Below are positions 35,170 through 43,381 of a stretch of DNA of 64,000 bases, piece after piece. The translations under genes and the position numbers were made by a program. The stretch covers positions 129,627-193,626 of the forward strand of contig NZ_SSNW01000003.1 in the NCBI RefSeq assembly GCF_004801315.1, read 5' to 3'. This DNA is from Deinococcus sp. Arct2-2 (lineage in GTDB: Bacteria; Deinococcota; Deinococci; Deinococcales; Deinococcaceae). The notes under the pieces are model-generated. The model was not told where the DNA came from and ran no database searches. It saw nothing but the letters and a program-made list of their open reading frames with translations. Within the stretch, counting starts at the first letter, position 1. The number at the start of each line of letters is the position of its first letter.

Positions 35170-36459
35170 TCAATCGGCAGGCACGCGCTTTTCGGGTTCC
35201 TGATCGGCAACAGTTTCAGGGCTGTCAAGGTGAAGGGTTCGCAGCTTGGGCACACGCAGGGCCACTAGCCCCACCACCGCCAACGTCACCAGTCCGCCCA
35301 GCCAGACCGAGCGCACCGTGCCGAAGGCGCTGGCGGTCACGCCACTTTCCAGCGCGCCCAGTTCGTTGCTGGACCCGATAAACAACAGGCTGACGGCGGC
35401 GACCCGTCCGCGCATGTGGTCAGGCGTTCGCAGGCGCAAAATGGCCTTGCGGATCACCATATTCACCCCATCGAAGACTCCGGTAAAAAATAGCGCCACC
35501 AACGACAACCAGAACGTCTGCGAGAGGGCGAACACGATGATGCTGACACCGAAGCCCGCTACGCCCAGCAGCAGCGTCCGGCCACTGTTGTGTACCGGCG
35601 GAAACCGGGTGGCCCACAGCATCACCAAGAGCGCTCCGGCAGCGGGGGCGGCCAGCATCAAGCCCAAGCCACGCGGCCCCACCTTCAACATATCGCTGGC
35701 AAAAATAGGCAACAACGCCATCACGCCCCCGAACAGCACGGCAAACAGGTCAAGCGCCATCGACCCCAAAATGACCGGGTCACGCCGCACGAAAGTCAGG
35801 CCGCTCAGAATGCTTTGGCGCATGCTTTCGTGCTTGGGCGGCGCGGGCTGCGGCTTGGGACTGATACGCCACAGGCCCACCCAAGACACCAGTGCCAACA
35901 CTGCCACCAGCGTGTAGGTTCCAGTCGCACTCCACGAGGCCAGCAGCAATCCGCCCAACGTCGGCCCGATGATGGAACTGGCCTGCCCCACGCTGCCCAG
36001 CCAAGACGACGCATTCAGGAAGGCGGCGGCAGGCACAATTCTGGTCTCGAACGCGGAGGCCGCCGGGTCGCCAAAGCCTCTGGCAATTCCGGCCACAAAC
36101 ACTAGGGCGTAGAGCAAAACCAAAGTTTGCGGCCCGGCCTTGTAGGACACCACCGCCAGCAGCGCGGCGCACAGCGTAAACACGGCCCGCGTGATCAGCA
36201 AAATGCTGCGGCGATCCAATCGGTCGGCGTAATGGCCGCCCAGCAGGGCCAATCCGAGGGCCGGTACCGCTTCGACCAACCCCAGCCACCCCAGCGCCAG
36301 CGGGCTGCGCGTCAATGCGTACACCTGATAGCCGATGGCGACCGCCAGCATCCGGCTCGCCAACGATGACCCGACACCCGCCACCAGCAGGGCGCGGAAC
36401 TCAGCGAACCGCAGGGCGGCATAAGGATCGGGGCGGGCAGATGAGGACTGAACAGGCAA
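35170..36459 (-). CDS. Major facilitator superfamily transporter (EntS-like)
   Basis: This 429-residue protein has twelve predicted membrane helices and the MFS loop motif GGHYADRLDRRSILL between helices 2 and 3. The overall pattern (LRFAEFRALLVAGVGSSLASRMLAVAIG, GDPAASAFETRIVPAAAFLNAS) is that of the EntS/MFS_3 branch that exports siderophores, macrolides or related compounds. The TTG start at 36459 is the only plausible one, with GGAG about eleven bases upstream. No neighbour indicates the substrate. Confidence 0.87.
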   Translation of the reverse strand: MPVQSSSARPDPYAALRFAEFRALLVAGVGSSLASRMLAVAIGYQVYALTRSPLALGWLGLVEAVPALGLALLGGHYADRLDRRSILLITRAVFTLCAALLAVVSYKAGPQTLVLLYALVFVAGIARGFGDPAASAFETRIVPAAAFLNASSWLGSVGQASSIIGPTLGGLLLASWSATGTYTLVAVLALVSWVGLWRISPKPQPAPPKHESMRQSILSGLTFVRRDPVILGSMALDLFAVLFGGVMALLPIFASDMLKVGPRGLGLMLAAPAAGALLVMLWATRFPPVHNSGRTLLLGVAGFGVSIIVFALSQTFWLSLVALFFTGVFDGVNMVIRKAILRLRTPDHMRGRVAAVSLLFIGSSNELGALESGVTASAFGTVRSVWLGGLVTLAVVGLVALRVPKLRTLHLDSPETVADQEPEKRVPAD

Positions 36460-36624
36460 GGGCGGGGTCTCCGGATGCCCACCCTATTCCCTTCGGCACA
36501 GCAGCGGGGCAGAGGAAAGGCCTTCATTTTTGTTTCTGGCGGGGTGACGGCGGCCCAGAAGGTGAGGTGAATTAGGAGCCGGGGGCCGCGCCGGGACGCC
36601 CAACCGTTTATTCACCGTTTGATG

Positions 36625-38091
36625 TCAGCCGTAGAGCCGCACGAACAGCGTCTGCCACCGCTGCTGGGTCTCCGCCAACGCCTCCACCTCGGCGGCGATG
36701 GGCTGGAGGATAGGGTCGGCTGTTCCTCTGGCCGCGAGGGCCTGCGCCGTGTGGGCGGTGTGTCCCAGCAGGGCCGCGCCCACAGCCGAAGCGTCGGCCA
36801 CATTCGGCACCTGCACGGGCACGTTTAGCGTGCTGGCGAGCAGGCTGTTCCAGCCGGGTTCGGCGGCCAGCCCACCTGTGGAATACACGCTGGGCAAGGC
36901 AGAGTTCCGCTCCTGCTGTCCCACGCTCCAGACTGCCTTCAGGCTAAAGGCCACCGCTTCTAGGGCGGCGCGGGCGATGTGGGCGCGGTCATGATGCAGG
37001 CGCAGGCCATGCAATGTGGCGCTCAGGTCGCTGCGCCAGTGCGGGCTTCGTTCGCCGGTCAGGTAGGGCAGCAGGGTCAGGCCGTCTGCCCCGGCGGGGA
37101 CGCGGGCGGCGTCGCTCCAGAGCTGGCGGAACCCAGCGGACGCTTCCACTTCTGAGTACCACTGCCGCCGCACCCAGTCCAGCAACAAGCCGCCGTTGTT
37201 GATGGCCCCGCCGCTGACGTGGGTGGCGCGGTCGAGCCGGTAACTCCACGTGCGGGCCTGTGCGTCAAGGGACGGCTCCGCTGCGAGCCGCCGCACCGCG
37301 CCGCTGGTGCCAACCGTAAAGACACTCTGGCCCTGCCGCAACGGATCGACACCCACATTAGCCAACGCCCCGTCGCTGCTGCCTGCCAGCACCCGCACGC
37401 CTTTCAAACGCCCGGTTTGTACGCGGCCAACCTCGTGTCCTGCGTCGTACACGGCAGGAAGCTGCGCAGCGTCTGTGCCCAGCGCCGCCAAGATGTCCGT
37501 GTCCCAGTCGCCGGTGTGCAGGTTCCACAGCCCCGTCGTAGAAGCCAAGCCGACGCTGGTGGCCCAGTTTCCACCCAAGCCGTGTCCGGTCAGGCGGTGC
37601 AGCAGCAGATCGGTCAGCGAGACGAAGCGGGCGGTGCGGTTCCACAGTTCCGGTTGGGTGCGCCGCACCCACCACAGCCGCGCCGGATGGTAGGGCGCTT
37701 GCAGCGGGCAGCCGGTGCGGGCGTAGCTTCCGGGTGGGTCAAGCCGCGCCCGCACGTCCGGCAGGGTGGCGGCGGCGCGGCTATCGGCCCACGTCAATGC
37801 GGGGGCCAGCACCGTGCCCGCCGCGTCCAGCAGCACCAAACTGTGCATGGCGGCACTGGGCACGAGGGCCAACACGGGCAGGCCCGGTACTGCCGCCGCC
37901 AGAGCGTCCAGCGCGTCTAAGGCGGCGCCGATCACTTCCCCGGCGTCCTGCACCGCCGATCCATCCGGGCCGCTGGACAGCGCGTAGCTGCGGCCTACGC
38001 GGGTCAGCACCTTGCCGCGCTCATTCAGGGCGAGTGCTTTCACCGCCGAAGTTCCTACGTCCAGCCCGATCACCACGCCGTCGCCCGTCAT
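36625..38091 (-). CDS. FGGY-family carbohydrate kinase, gluconokinase-like
   Basis: This 488-residue kinase has the FGGY layout of two actin-like domains: GLDVGTSAVKALAL near the N-terminus, the substrate-side block SAAMHSLVLLD and TWADSRAA typical of gluconate kinases, the phosphate motif TVGTSGAVRR, GGAINNGGLLLDWV, and the C-terminal STGGLAAEPGWNSLLAS and DASAVGAALLG segments. It would phosphorylate gluconate or a related sugar acid or polyol with ATP in the cytoplasm. No 6-phosphogluconate dehydratase, transporter or regulator of gluconate lies beside it, so the substrate remains open. Confidence 0.87.
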   Translation of the reverse strand: MTGDGVVIGLDVGTSAVKALALNERGKVLTRVGRSYALSSGPDGSAVQDAGEVIGAALDALDALAAAVPGLPVLALVPSAAMHSLVLLDAAGTVLAPALTWADSRAAATLPDVRARLDPPGSYARTGCPLQAPYHPARLWWVRRTQPELWNRTARFVSLTDLLLHRLTGHGLGGNWATSVGLASTTGLWNLHTGDWDTDILAALGTDAAQLPAVYDAGHEVGRVQTGRLKGVRVLAGSSDGALANVGVDPLRQGQSVFTVGTSGAVRRLAAEPSLDAQARTWSYRLDRATHVSGGAINNGGLLLDWVRRQWYSEVEASAGFRQLWSDAARVPAGADGLTLLPYLTGERSPHWRSDLSATLHGLRLHHDRAHIARAALEAVAFSLKAVWSVGQQERNSALPSVYSTGGLAAEPGWNSLLASTLNVPVQVPNVADASAVGAALLGHTAHTAQALAARGTADPILQPIAAEVEALAETQQRWQTLFVRLYG

Positions 38092-38403
38092 CTCTGGCCT
38101 TCCCGCCGTTCAGCGCACCCGGCCCACCGCTCCAGTTCTTTCATTTACAGCAGCTTATACGGAATGAAAAAGAAGCCCGAACATTTTGGTGTTGCCGTCT
38201 GGCCTGTGGCCCAACTGTGGCCGGAAGGTCAACCTTACGTTGAGTCGGCGTTCACCCCCGGACGGCGTGCAGGGCCAAGAATGAGGCCCAGTTGATTCGG
38301 ACTGGCTTAGTCGCCTGCCGTCCCACACTTCACTTTCTGTTCCCAGTCTGGCCCGCTCCTCACGCTCCCACCCCTTCCCCGCATTCCCTCTGGAGAATTG
38401 AAT
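38092..38403. other. Intergenic region upstream of the kinase gene
   Basis: No gene is supported. The segment contains the promoter side of the minus-strand kinase gene and the leader of a small membrane peptide gene. No strong dyad or -10/-35 pair stands out. Confidence 0.4.
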
Positions 38404-38529
38404 ATGACCCGACTCAAAGGTACTGGCACTGGTGCGCCTTGGCTCCGTTGGCTTCTGATCGTGTTGGCCCTCGTGGCCCTCGTTTTGGGACTCGATTATA
38501 TCGACGTTTTGCCCATCCACTTCTGGTAA
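38404..38529 (+). CDS. Small single-span membrane peptide, 41 residues
   Basis: This short frame begins at an ATG with GGAG about eight bases upstream. It encodes a basic N-terminus (MTRLKGTGTGAPWLRW) followed by one hydrophobic helix of about 15-18 residues rich in Leu, Val and Ala, and a short acidic and aromatic end (DYIDVLPIHFW). The layout is that of a genuine small bitopic membrane protein. It does not resemble a type I toxin strongly. The fourth to sixth codons contain GACTCAAAGGTA, a 12-base match to the reverse complement of the origin iterons. Confidence 0.55.
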   Translation: MTRLKGTGTGAPWLRWLLIVLALVALVLGLDYIDVLPIHFW

Positions 38530-38777
38530 GAAAAGGCCTGAGTAAGACGGATTCCGGCCATTCCGTTGGCTTTCGGGACAACGCCGAACGCTAACTCCAT
38601 TCTGGAACCCGTACTTTTCCTTCTCCCTCCGGTCGGATTTCGCAGTTATTTCATACCTGTTCAATCGGAATCCGCACAAGCCGCTGGCCGGGAGGCGAAG
38701 TCATTAGACTCCGTCTCATCCGGCCCCGCTTGAATTTCTGAACATCCAATCTGACAAACCTTCACCGACGACTTGGA
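38530..38777. other. Intergenic region with 9-bp inverted repeat
   Basis: No gene is supported. CGGATTCCG at 38548-38556 and CGGAATCCG at 38666-38674 form an inverted pair 109 bp apart, and TAGACTCCGTCTCAT lies near 38705. The composition resembles dispersed intergenic repeat sequence in deinococci, but no second copy is present in this window. Confidence 0.35.
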
Positions 38778-40565
38778 TTACCCCGCTGTCACCAGTGCTG
38801 CCCGTTCCAGTTCGGCGTAGCGGCCCTGTTGCCGCCGCAGTACGTCGGGCGCACCTTCTTCTACAATTTGGCCGCTCTCCAGGACGATCACGCGGTCTAC
38901 ACTGCGGGCCAGCGACAGACGGTGCGTCACGATCAGAGCCGTGCGCCCGCGCATCAGGCGTTCTAGAGCGTCCACGATGACGGCTTCGGAGGCCGTGTCT
39001 ACGGCGCTGGTGGGTTCGTCCAGCAGCAGCACGGCGGGTTGGGCCAGCAGCACCCGCGCAATGGCAAGGCGTTGGCGCTGCCCGCCCGACAACTTCACGC
39101 CGCGTTCGCCCACCACCGTGTTGAGGCCTTGAGGCAAAGCAGCCACAAATTCGCCGGCTCCGGCCACCGCCAGCGCGTCCTGCACCTCCTGCAGCGTGGC
39201 GTCGGGGCGGGCGTAGCGCACATTTTCCAGCACCGAATCATGAAACAGGAACGTGTCCTGCTGCATGGTGCTGGCGGCCCGGCGCAGGGAAGGCAAAGTC
39301 AACTCGCGCACATCGTGACCGTCCAGCGTCACGCGGCCTGCATTGGGGTCGTAGGTGCGGGTCAGCAGGCCCAGCAGCGTGCTTTTGCCCGCGCCCGACG
39401 TGCCCAGCAGCGCCACCCGTTCGCCCGCCCGGATGTGCAGATTCAGCCCGCGCAGCACCGGTTTGAGGGGATCGTAGCCGAAGGTCACGTTCTCGAAAAC
39501 CACCTCGCCACGCGCGGGCAGCGGCAAGGGCTGTGCGCCCGGACGTTCACTCACACTGGCGGGCGCGTCCAGTACCTCAAAAATGCGCCGCCCGCTGGCC
39601 TCGGCCCGCTGCAAGAGGTCGTTGATATTGACCAGATCGTCGATGGGGCCGTAAAAATAGCGCCCGTAGCCCCGGTAAGCCAGCAGCCCGCCCAGCGTGA
39701 ATTGGCCCGCCATGATCAGCCACACGCCGCCGCCCAGCATGATCACGTTGCCGAAATTGGACACGAAGCGCACCACCGGAAAAGTGCGGTTGCGAATCTT
39801 GATGGCCTTCACGCCCTCGTCGTACAGCGCTTGCCCAATCGAGGCCACTTTCCGCGCTTCCGCCTCTTCCCGCGCAAAGCCCTGCACCACGCGGATGCCG
39901 GCCAACCGGTCGGCCACCAGCGCCGAGAGGTCGCCCAGCCGGGTGCGGGCCGCCCGGTACGCGGGGCGCACGCTGGCGTTGTAGCGCGTGAGCATCAGCG
40001 CCACCGCCAGCATCGGCAGCGTGACCATGATGCCCAGCAGCGGTTGCAGCGCAATAAAAATGCCGATCACGCCGATCAGCCTCAGCGCGTTGCCCAGCAC
40101 GGCGTCGGTGCCGCGCAGCAACACATCCTGAATGCCGTCCACGTCTGCCGTGACCCGCGACAGCAGGTCGCCCGTGCGCTGGGATTCGAAGTAGGCCGCC
40201 GACTGCCCCGCGAGCTTGGAATACAGCCGCATGCGCAGGTCAAGCGTGAGCTGCTGCCCCGCCCGCTCCAGCAGCAGGCCGCGCCACGCCGAGAGGACTT
40301 GCTGCACGGCAAAGACCGCCACCAGCAGCGCCAATTGCCACCCGATGTACGTCCAGTCGCGTTCCATCAGCCCCCGGTCTACCACCCGGCCCCACACCAG
40401 CGGCGGATACAGTTCGGCGGCCACGCTGGCGGTCAGGCAAATCATGCCCAGCAACACGGTACGGCGGTAGGGAGTCAGCAGCCCGTACAGGCGGCGCACC
40501 ACCGAGCGGTCAGGGGCCGGAGCTTTGGGGCCAGAAGGAGCGGAAGACTTGGACAAAGACACCAT
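38778..40565 (-). CDS. ABC transporter, fused membrane and ATPase domains (exporter type)
   Basis: This 595-residue half-transporter has a six-helix membrane domain (about residues 30-320) and an ATPase with Walker A GTSGAGKST, signature LSGGQRQRLAIAR, Walker B AVLLLDEPTSAVD and switch His in IVTHRLSLA. It is of the MsbA/MdlB type and would act as a dimer at the cytoplasmic membrane; lipid, peptide or drug export is possible. Its start lies only 50 bp from the start of the divergent tnpA frame, so the IS607-like element inserted just upstream of this gene and may have altered its promoter. Confidence 0.9.
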   Translation of the reverse strand: MVSLSKSSAPSGPKAPAPDRSVVRRLYGLLTPYRRTVLLGMICLTASVAAELYPPLVWGRVVDRGLMERDWTYIGWQLALLVAVFAVQQVLSAWRGLLLERAGQQLTLDLRMRLYSKLAGQSAAYFESQRTGDLLSRVTADVDGIQDVLLRGTDAVLGNALRLIGVIGIFIALQPLLGIMVTLPMLAVALMLTRYNASVRPAYRAARTRLGDLSALVADRLAGIRVVQGFAREEAEARKVASIGQALYDEGVKAIKIRNRTFPVVRFVSNFGNVIMLGGGVWLIMAGQFTLGGLLAYRGYGRYFYGPIDDLVNINDLLQRAEASGRRIFEVLDAPASVSERPGAQPLPLPARGEVVFENVTFGYDPLKPVLRGLNLHIRAGERVALLGTSGAGKSTLLGLLTRTYDPNAGRVTLDGHDVRELTLPSLRRAASTMQQDTFLFHDSVLENVRYARPDATLQEVQDALAVAGAGEFVAALPQGLNTVVGERGVKLSGGQRQRLAIARVLLAQPAVLLLDEPTSAVDTASEAVIVDALERLMRGRTALIVTHRLSLARSVDRVIVLESGQIVEEGAPDVLRRQQGRYAELERAALVTAG

Positions 40566-40639
40566 CTGCGGGCGAGCGTAGCGCAGGGCGGCGGGCGCTC
40601 ACAGCAGGGTTATTGACAGTCGTGTATCTTTGTTACAAA

Positions 40640-41314
40640 ATGTCATACATGGCTCCAATAGACTCTCCAGACCTGATGCGCATCGGTGATGCGGCGCGGT
40701 ATCTGAAGATGTCGGTGGTGGGCGTCCGGGCGGCCGCGGCTCAAGGGCGGATTCCTTCGGTGATTACGGCGGGAAACCAGCGCCGCTTCCGGCGTGAAGA
40801 CCTTGACAGCTACCTCGGACTTCCGGTGGCAGAAGCGGTCTCGGAAGTCCGGGAACGCACCGAAGCCCTGTACTGCCGCATGTCGGGCAGTGGAGACCAG
40901 GCCAGTTCTCTGGTGAACCAGGAAGCGGCGCTGCGCGAGTCGGCCACGGGGCCGGTCTTCCGGGTCTATAAGGATCAGGCGTCGGGACTCAGTGAACGGC
41001 GCACAGGACTCGATCAACTGCTCGATGATGCGGCACGCCGCAAATTCACGGTGGTGCGGGTCACGCATCAAGATCGGCTCGCCCGGTTTGGTGTCCGGTA
41101 TCTGGAACGCTACTTGACTCAATGCGGCGTCACAGTGGAAGTGCTGCACCAGCGTGCGGACGCTTCGCTGCATCAGGAACTGATGCAGGACTTCATGTCG
41201 CTCCTGGCCTCCTGTGCAGGGCGGTTGTACCGCTTGCGTTCCCATGAGAATCAACTCCGGGTCTTAAGTGAGGCGCACAAGGAACTCCAGGGCAAGCAGG
41301 AGAAGGGCTCTTGA
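40640..41314 (+). CDS. tnpA: IS607 family serine recombinase TnpA
   Basis: This 224-residue transposase has an N-terminal MerR-like helix-turn-helix (MRIGDAARYLKMSVVGVRAAA, then NQRRFRREDLDSYLG) and a serine-recombinase catalytic domain. The catalytic Ser lies in YCRMSGSGDQ, and the conserved Arg pair is in VTHQDRLARFG, followed by the C-terminal DFMSLLASCAGRLYRLRSHEN helix found in IS607 proteins. Several starts are possible (40613 TTG, 40640, 40649 and 40676 ATG); 40640 is chosen as a compromise. The stop codon overlaps the TTG start of tnpB. Confidence 0.88.
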   Translation: MSYMAPIDSPDLMRIGDAARYLKMSVVGVRAAAAQGRIPSVITAGNQRRFRREDLDSYLGLPVAEAVSEVRERTEALYCRMSGSGDQASSLVNQEAALRESATGPVFRVYKDQASGLSERRTGLDQLLDDAARRKFTVVRVTHQDRLARFGVRYLERYLTQCGVTVEVLHQRADASLHQELMQDFMSLLASCAGRLYRLRSHENQLRVLSEAHKELQGKQEKGS

Positions 41315-43137
41315 GCAAGGCCAAGGTGGTGAAACCCGCCAAGGTGGTGCGCTCGACTCCCCTACGGGTGAATCAAGCCTGGACTGCCGATGGACTGCCG
41401 CTTGACCGGGTGCTGGTGGAGCAGCGCTGCCACTGGCTGCTCGATCTCACAGCGGAAGTCGGCACGCTGACCGCTGCGTCGTGGTGGACTCCCGGGCACT
41501 TCGATCAACTGGCGACGGGAGAAAGTCCGGATGGCCGCCCCCTCCCTAAGTGCGGCCACGCCGCTGCACGCCGGATGGGGTGGCACACCGTGGTTCCTGA
41601 TGAGGTGTACCTCCCTGACCGCTTCAAGCGCGGCGTCCGGGTGCGCTTGATGGCCCTCTGGCAAGCGCGTCTTGGCGACGTGGACTTGTTCCCAGTGATG
41701 CGGGAAGAAGTTGACCTTGCGGGTGAGTTTGATGCGGGACAGGTGCGGGCCACATCTGCGGGGCAGTGGGCCACGAATCAGCAGCTTGACCGCTTGGCCC
41801 AGTCGTTGACGCGGTTTCGTAAGACTGCGGAGCATGATCCGCAGCACCTCACCGAAGTGTTTTTGCCTCCGGTGATTCGCCGCCCCGTCTTGCCCCTGTC
41901 CTGTATGGACGATCAGTTCGTGGAGATGACGGTGGATGAAGACCGTCTGGAATTGAAGTTGAAACTCCCGGTGGTCGCGCGTCCGGTTCGCCGTGAAGAC
42001 TGGGTCTGGCACCGGATATGTTTGTCGGTTCCGGCGAGCCGCCGGAACCTTGGGGAGTGGTCTCTGCCCGATCTGCGGCGGGACGAAGAAAAGATCCTGT
42101 TCAGCGCTGTCCAGACCAGCCAAGGGGCCATGTGGAAGCAGCCCACCGCCGCGTTGGGGGTCGACTGGAGTCCTTCGGCCCTGGTGGTGGCGGCTGTGGT
42201 CAAGACCCACGCCGGGCGGCTGCTGACCACGGGTGAGGCGACGGGGTTTGATGAAGCTGGACGCATTTCCAAGTTGCTCCGCCTGCAACGCGAGGAAGAA
42301 TTCACCCGGAGAAAGGCGAGAAGAATTGGAGCCTTGCTGGCGGGGCAGGCCTGTGAAGTGTTGAGCGACAAGCACCAGACCTTGTCGGCCCATCAGGACG
42401 CCTTGTCCCGCAAGCGGATGTACTTGGGCCGGGATTTGGCGTGGCACGCGGCGAATCACTTGGTCACGTTGGCGGGACAGTGTGGGGCGGGTTTGATCGC
42501 TTTTGAAGACTTGCGCGACTTTGATCCTTCGGGACGGGGGGCGTTTCAGAACAACCGCTCGTCCCAGTCCGTGCGGGGTCAGGTCTACGCGGCCACCGAG
42601 CAACTGGCGGCGCGTCAAGGCATCGAAGTGGTGAGCGTTCCCCCCAGAGGTACGTCGGCGCAGTGTGCGGGCTGTGACGCTCCGTTGGAGCGTCCGGAGG
42701 GCTACCACTCGGCCCACTGCCCGGCGTGTGGGCTCTCGGGCGGGCGGGACGTGATGGCGGCGGTAAACATTGCCAAACGGGCCGTGCTGGGCAGCGCGGA
42801 GATCAAGCGCCCGAAGGGACGCGCCAAACGAATTCGCTCCGCGCTGCATGACCGGGTCAATGTGCTGAACACGAAACCGGTCACCCCTCAACTCACCGCT
42901 CCCCTGCCCCCGACTCGCAGTGCTGAATTGCCGCCCCGCACACAGCGGATTCCGAAAGGCGGGCTGAGCCGGGAGATGCGTCTGGCGTGGCGCAAAGTCG
43001 AACAAGAACGGCGAGAAAAGAAGATCTTCCCTGCGCGACTGTCGTCGTGGGGCATGGTGGAGCGGACTCGCCTGCGGGTCGTCAGCAGCCATGTGAACCC
43101 GGTGCTTCCTCTTATGGTCGTCCTTCCAGACGGTTGA
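41311..43137 (+). CDS. tnpB: TnpB-type RNA-guided nuclease, unusually long
   Basis: This 608-residue protein has the RuvC-like nuclease core of TnpB with the triad Asp285 (GVDWSPSALV), Glu399 (LIAFEDLRDF) and Asp480 (GGRDVMAAVNIAKR), and a four-cysteine zinc ribbon (CAGCD and HCPACG) just before the last Asp. The N-terminal 280 residues, which would bind guide RNA and target, are longer than in the roughly 400-residue TnpB of ISDra2, and a basic tail of about 115 residues follows the core. All catalytic residues are intact, so it may be active. It starts at TTG overlapping the tnpA stop. By analogy its guide RNA would come from the 3' end of the gene and the right end of the element. Confidence 0.88.
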   Translation: MSKAKVVKPAKVVRSTPLRVNQAWTADGLPLDRVLVEQRCHWLLDLTAEVGTLTAASWWTPGHFDQLATGESPDGRPLPKCGHAAARRMGWHTVVPDEVYLPDRFKRGVRVRLMALWQARLGDVDLFPVMREEVDLAGEFDAGQVRATSAGQWATNQQLDRLAQSLTRFRKTAEHDPQHLTEVFLPPVIRRPVLPLSCMDDQFVEMTVDEDRLELKLKLPVVARPVRREDWVWHRICLSVPASRRNLGEWSLPDLRRDEEKILFSAVQTSQGAMWKQPTAALGVDWSPSALVVAAVVKTHAGRLLTTGEATGFDEAGRISKLLRLQREEEFTRRKARRIGALLAGQACEVLSDKHQTLSAHQDALSRKRMYLGRDLAWHAANHLVTLAGQCGAGLIAFEDLRDFDPSGRGAFQNNRSSQSVRGQVYAATEQLAARQGIEVVSVPPRGTSAQCAGCDAPLERPEGYHSAHCPACGLSGGRDVMAAVNIAKRAVLGSAEIKRPKGRAKRIRSALHDRVNVLNTKPVTPQLTAPLPPTRSAELPPRTQRIPKGGLSREMRLAWRKVEQERREKKIFPARLSSWGMVERTRLRVVSSHVNPVLPLMVVLPDG

Positions 43138-43381
43138 AAGAAGGAAGTATCAGGTTTTTTTCGACGGTGGATTGCGGTTGACCGGGATTGGTTGCGCGAA
43201 TCTCACACCGAGCCGAATTGTAATCATTGTCAGGTTGTGTAGCCAAACGCCCACTGGGAGCGGGGGCAACAGCTTTTCTCATGTATAGTTCACCCAACGT
43301 TATGGCTGCTGGCCTGCTTTAACGGGAGACTGCGCCGCGTTCATAAAGAAGTTTCCCTCTCCAGTTTAGGAGGTCGATGAC
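43138..43381 (+). other. Right end of the IS607-like element and leader of the permease gene
   Basis: The first 110 bp hold the right end of the element and the likely 3' portion of an omega-type guide RNA; a T7 tract lies at 43155-43161. Beyond about 43245 the host sequence resumes, with TATAGT at 43284-43289 as a possible -10 box. The strong ribosome site AGGAGGT at 43369-43375 fixes the TTG start of the permease. Confidence 0.5.

Larger units (their letters stand above)
40608..43245 (+). mobile_element. IS607-like element (tnpA + large tnpB)
   Basis: The element carries a MerR-HTH serine recombinase and a TnpB RNA-guided nuclease in the IS607 order, overlapping by four bases. There are no terminal inverted repeats, as expected for IS607. 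A similar motif occurs at both ends: TTGACAGTCGTGTA at 40613-40626 and TTGTCAGGTTGTGTA at 43227-43241. These probably mark TnpA sites, so the boundaries given are approximate. The left end also has a dyad TTTGTTACAAA (40628-40638). Confidence 0.75.

Noticed and set aside
39039..40616. Open frame of 525 codons on the plus strand antisense to the ABC exporter
   Set aside because: It mirrors a clear ABC transporter on the other strand, its composition is His/Gln/Arg-rich as expected from antisense of high-GC codons, and no domain is visible.
41362..43092. Open frame of 576 codons antisense to tnpB
   Set aside because: It shadows an intact TnpB with all catalytic residues; composition is typical of antisense reading.
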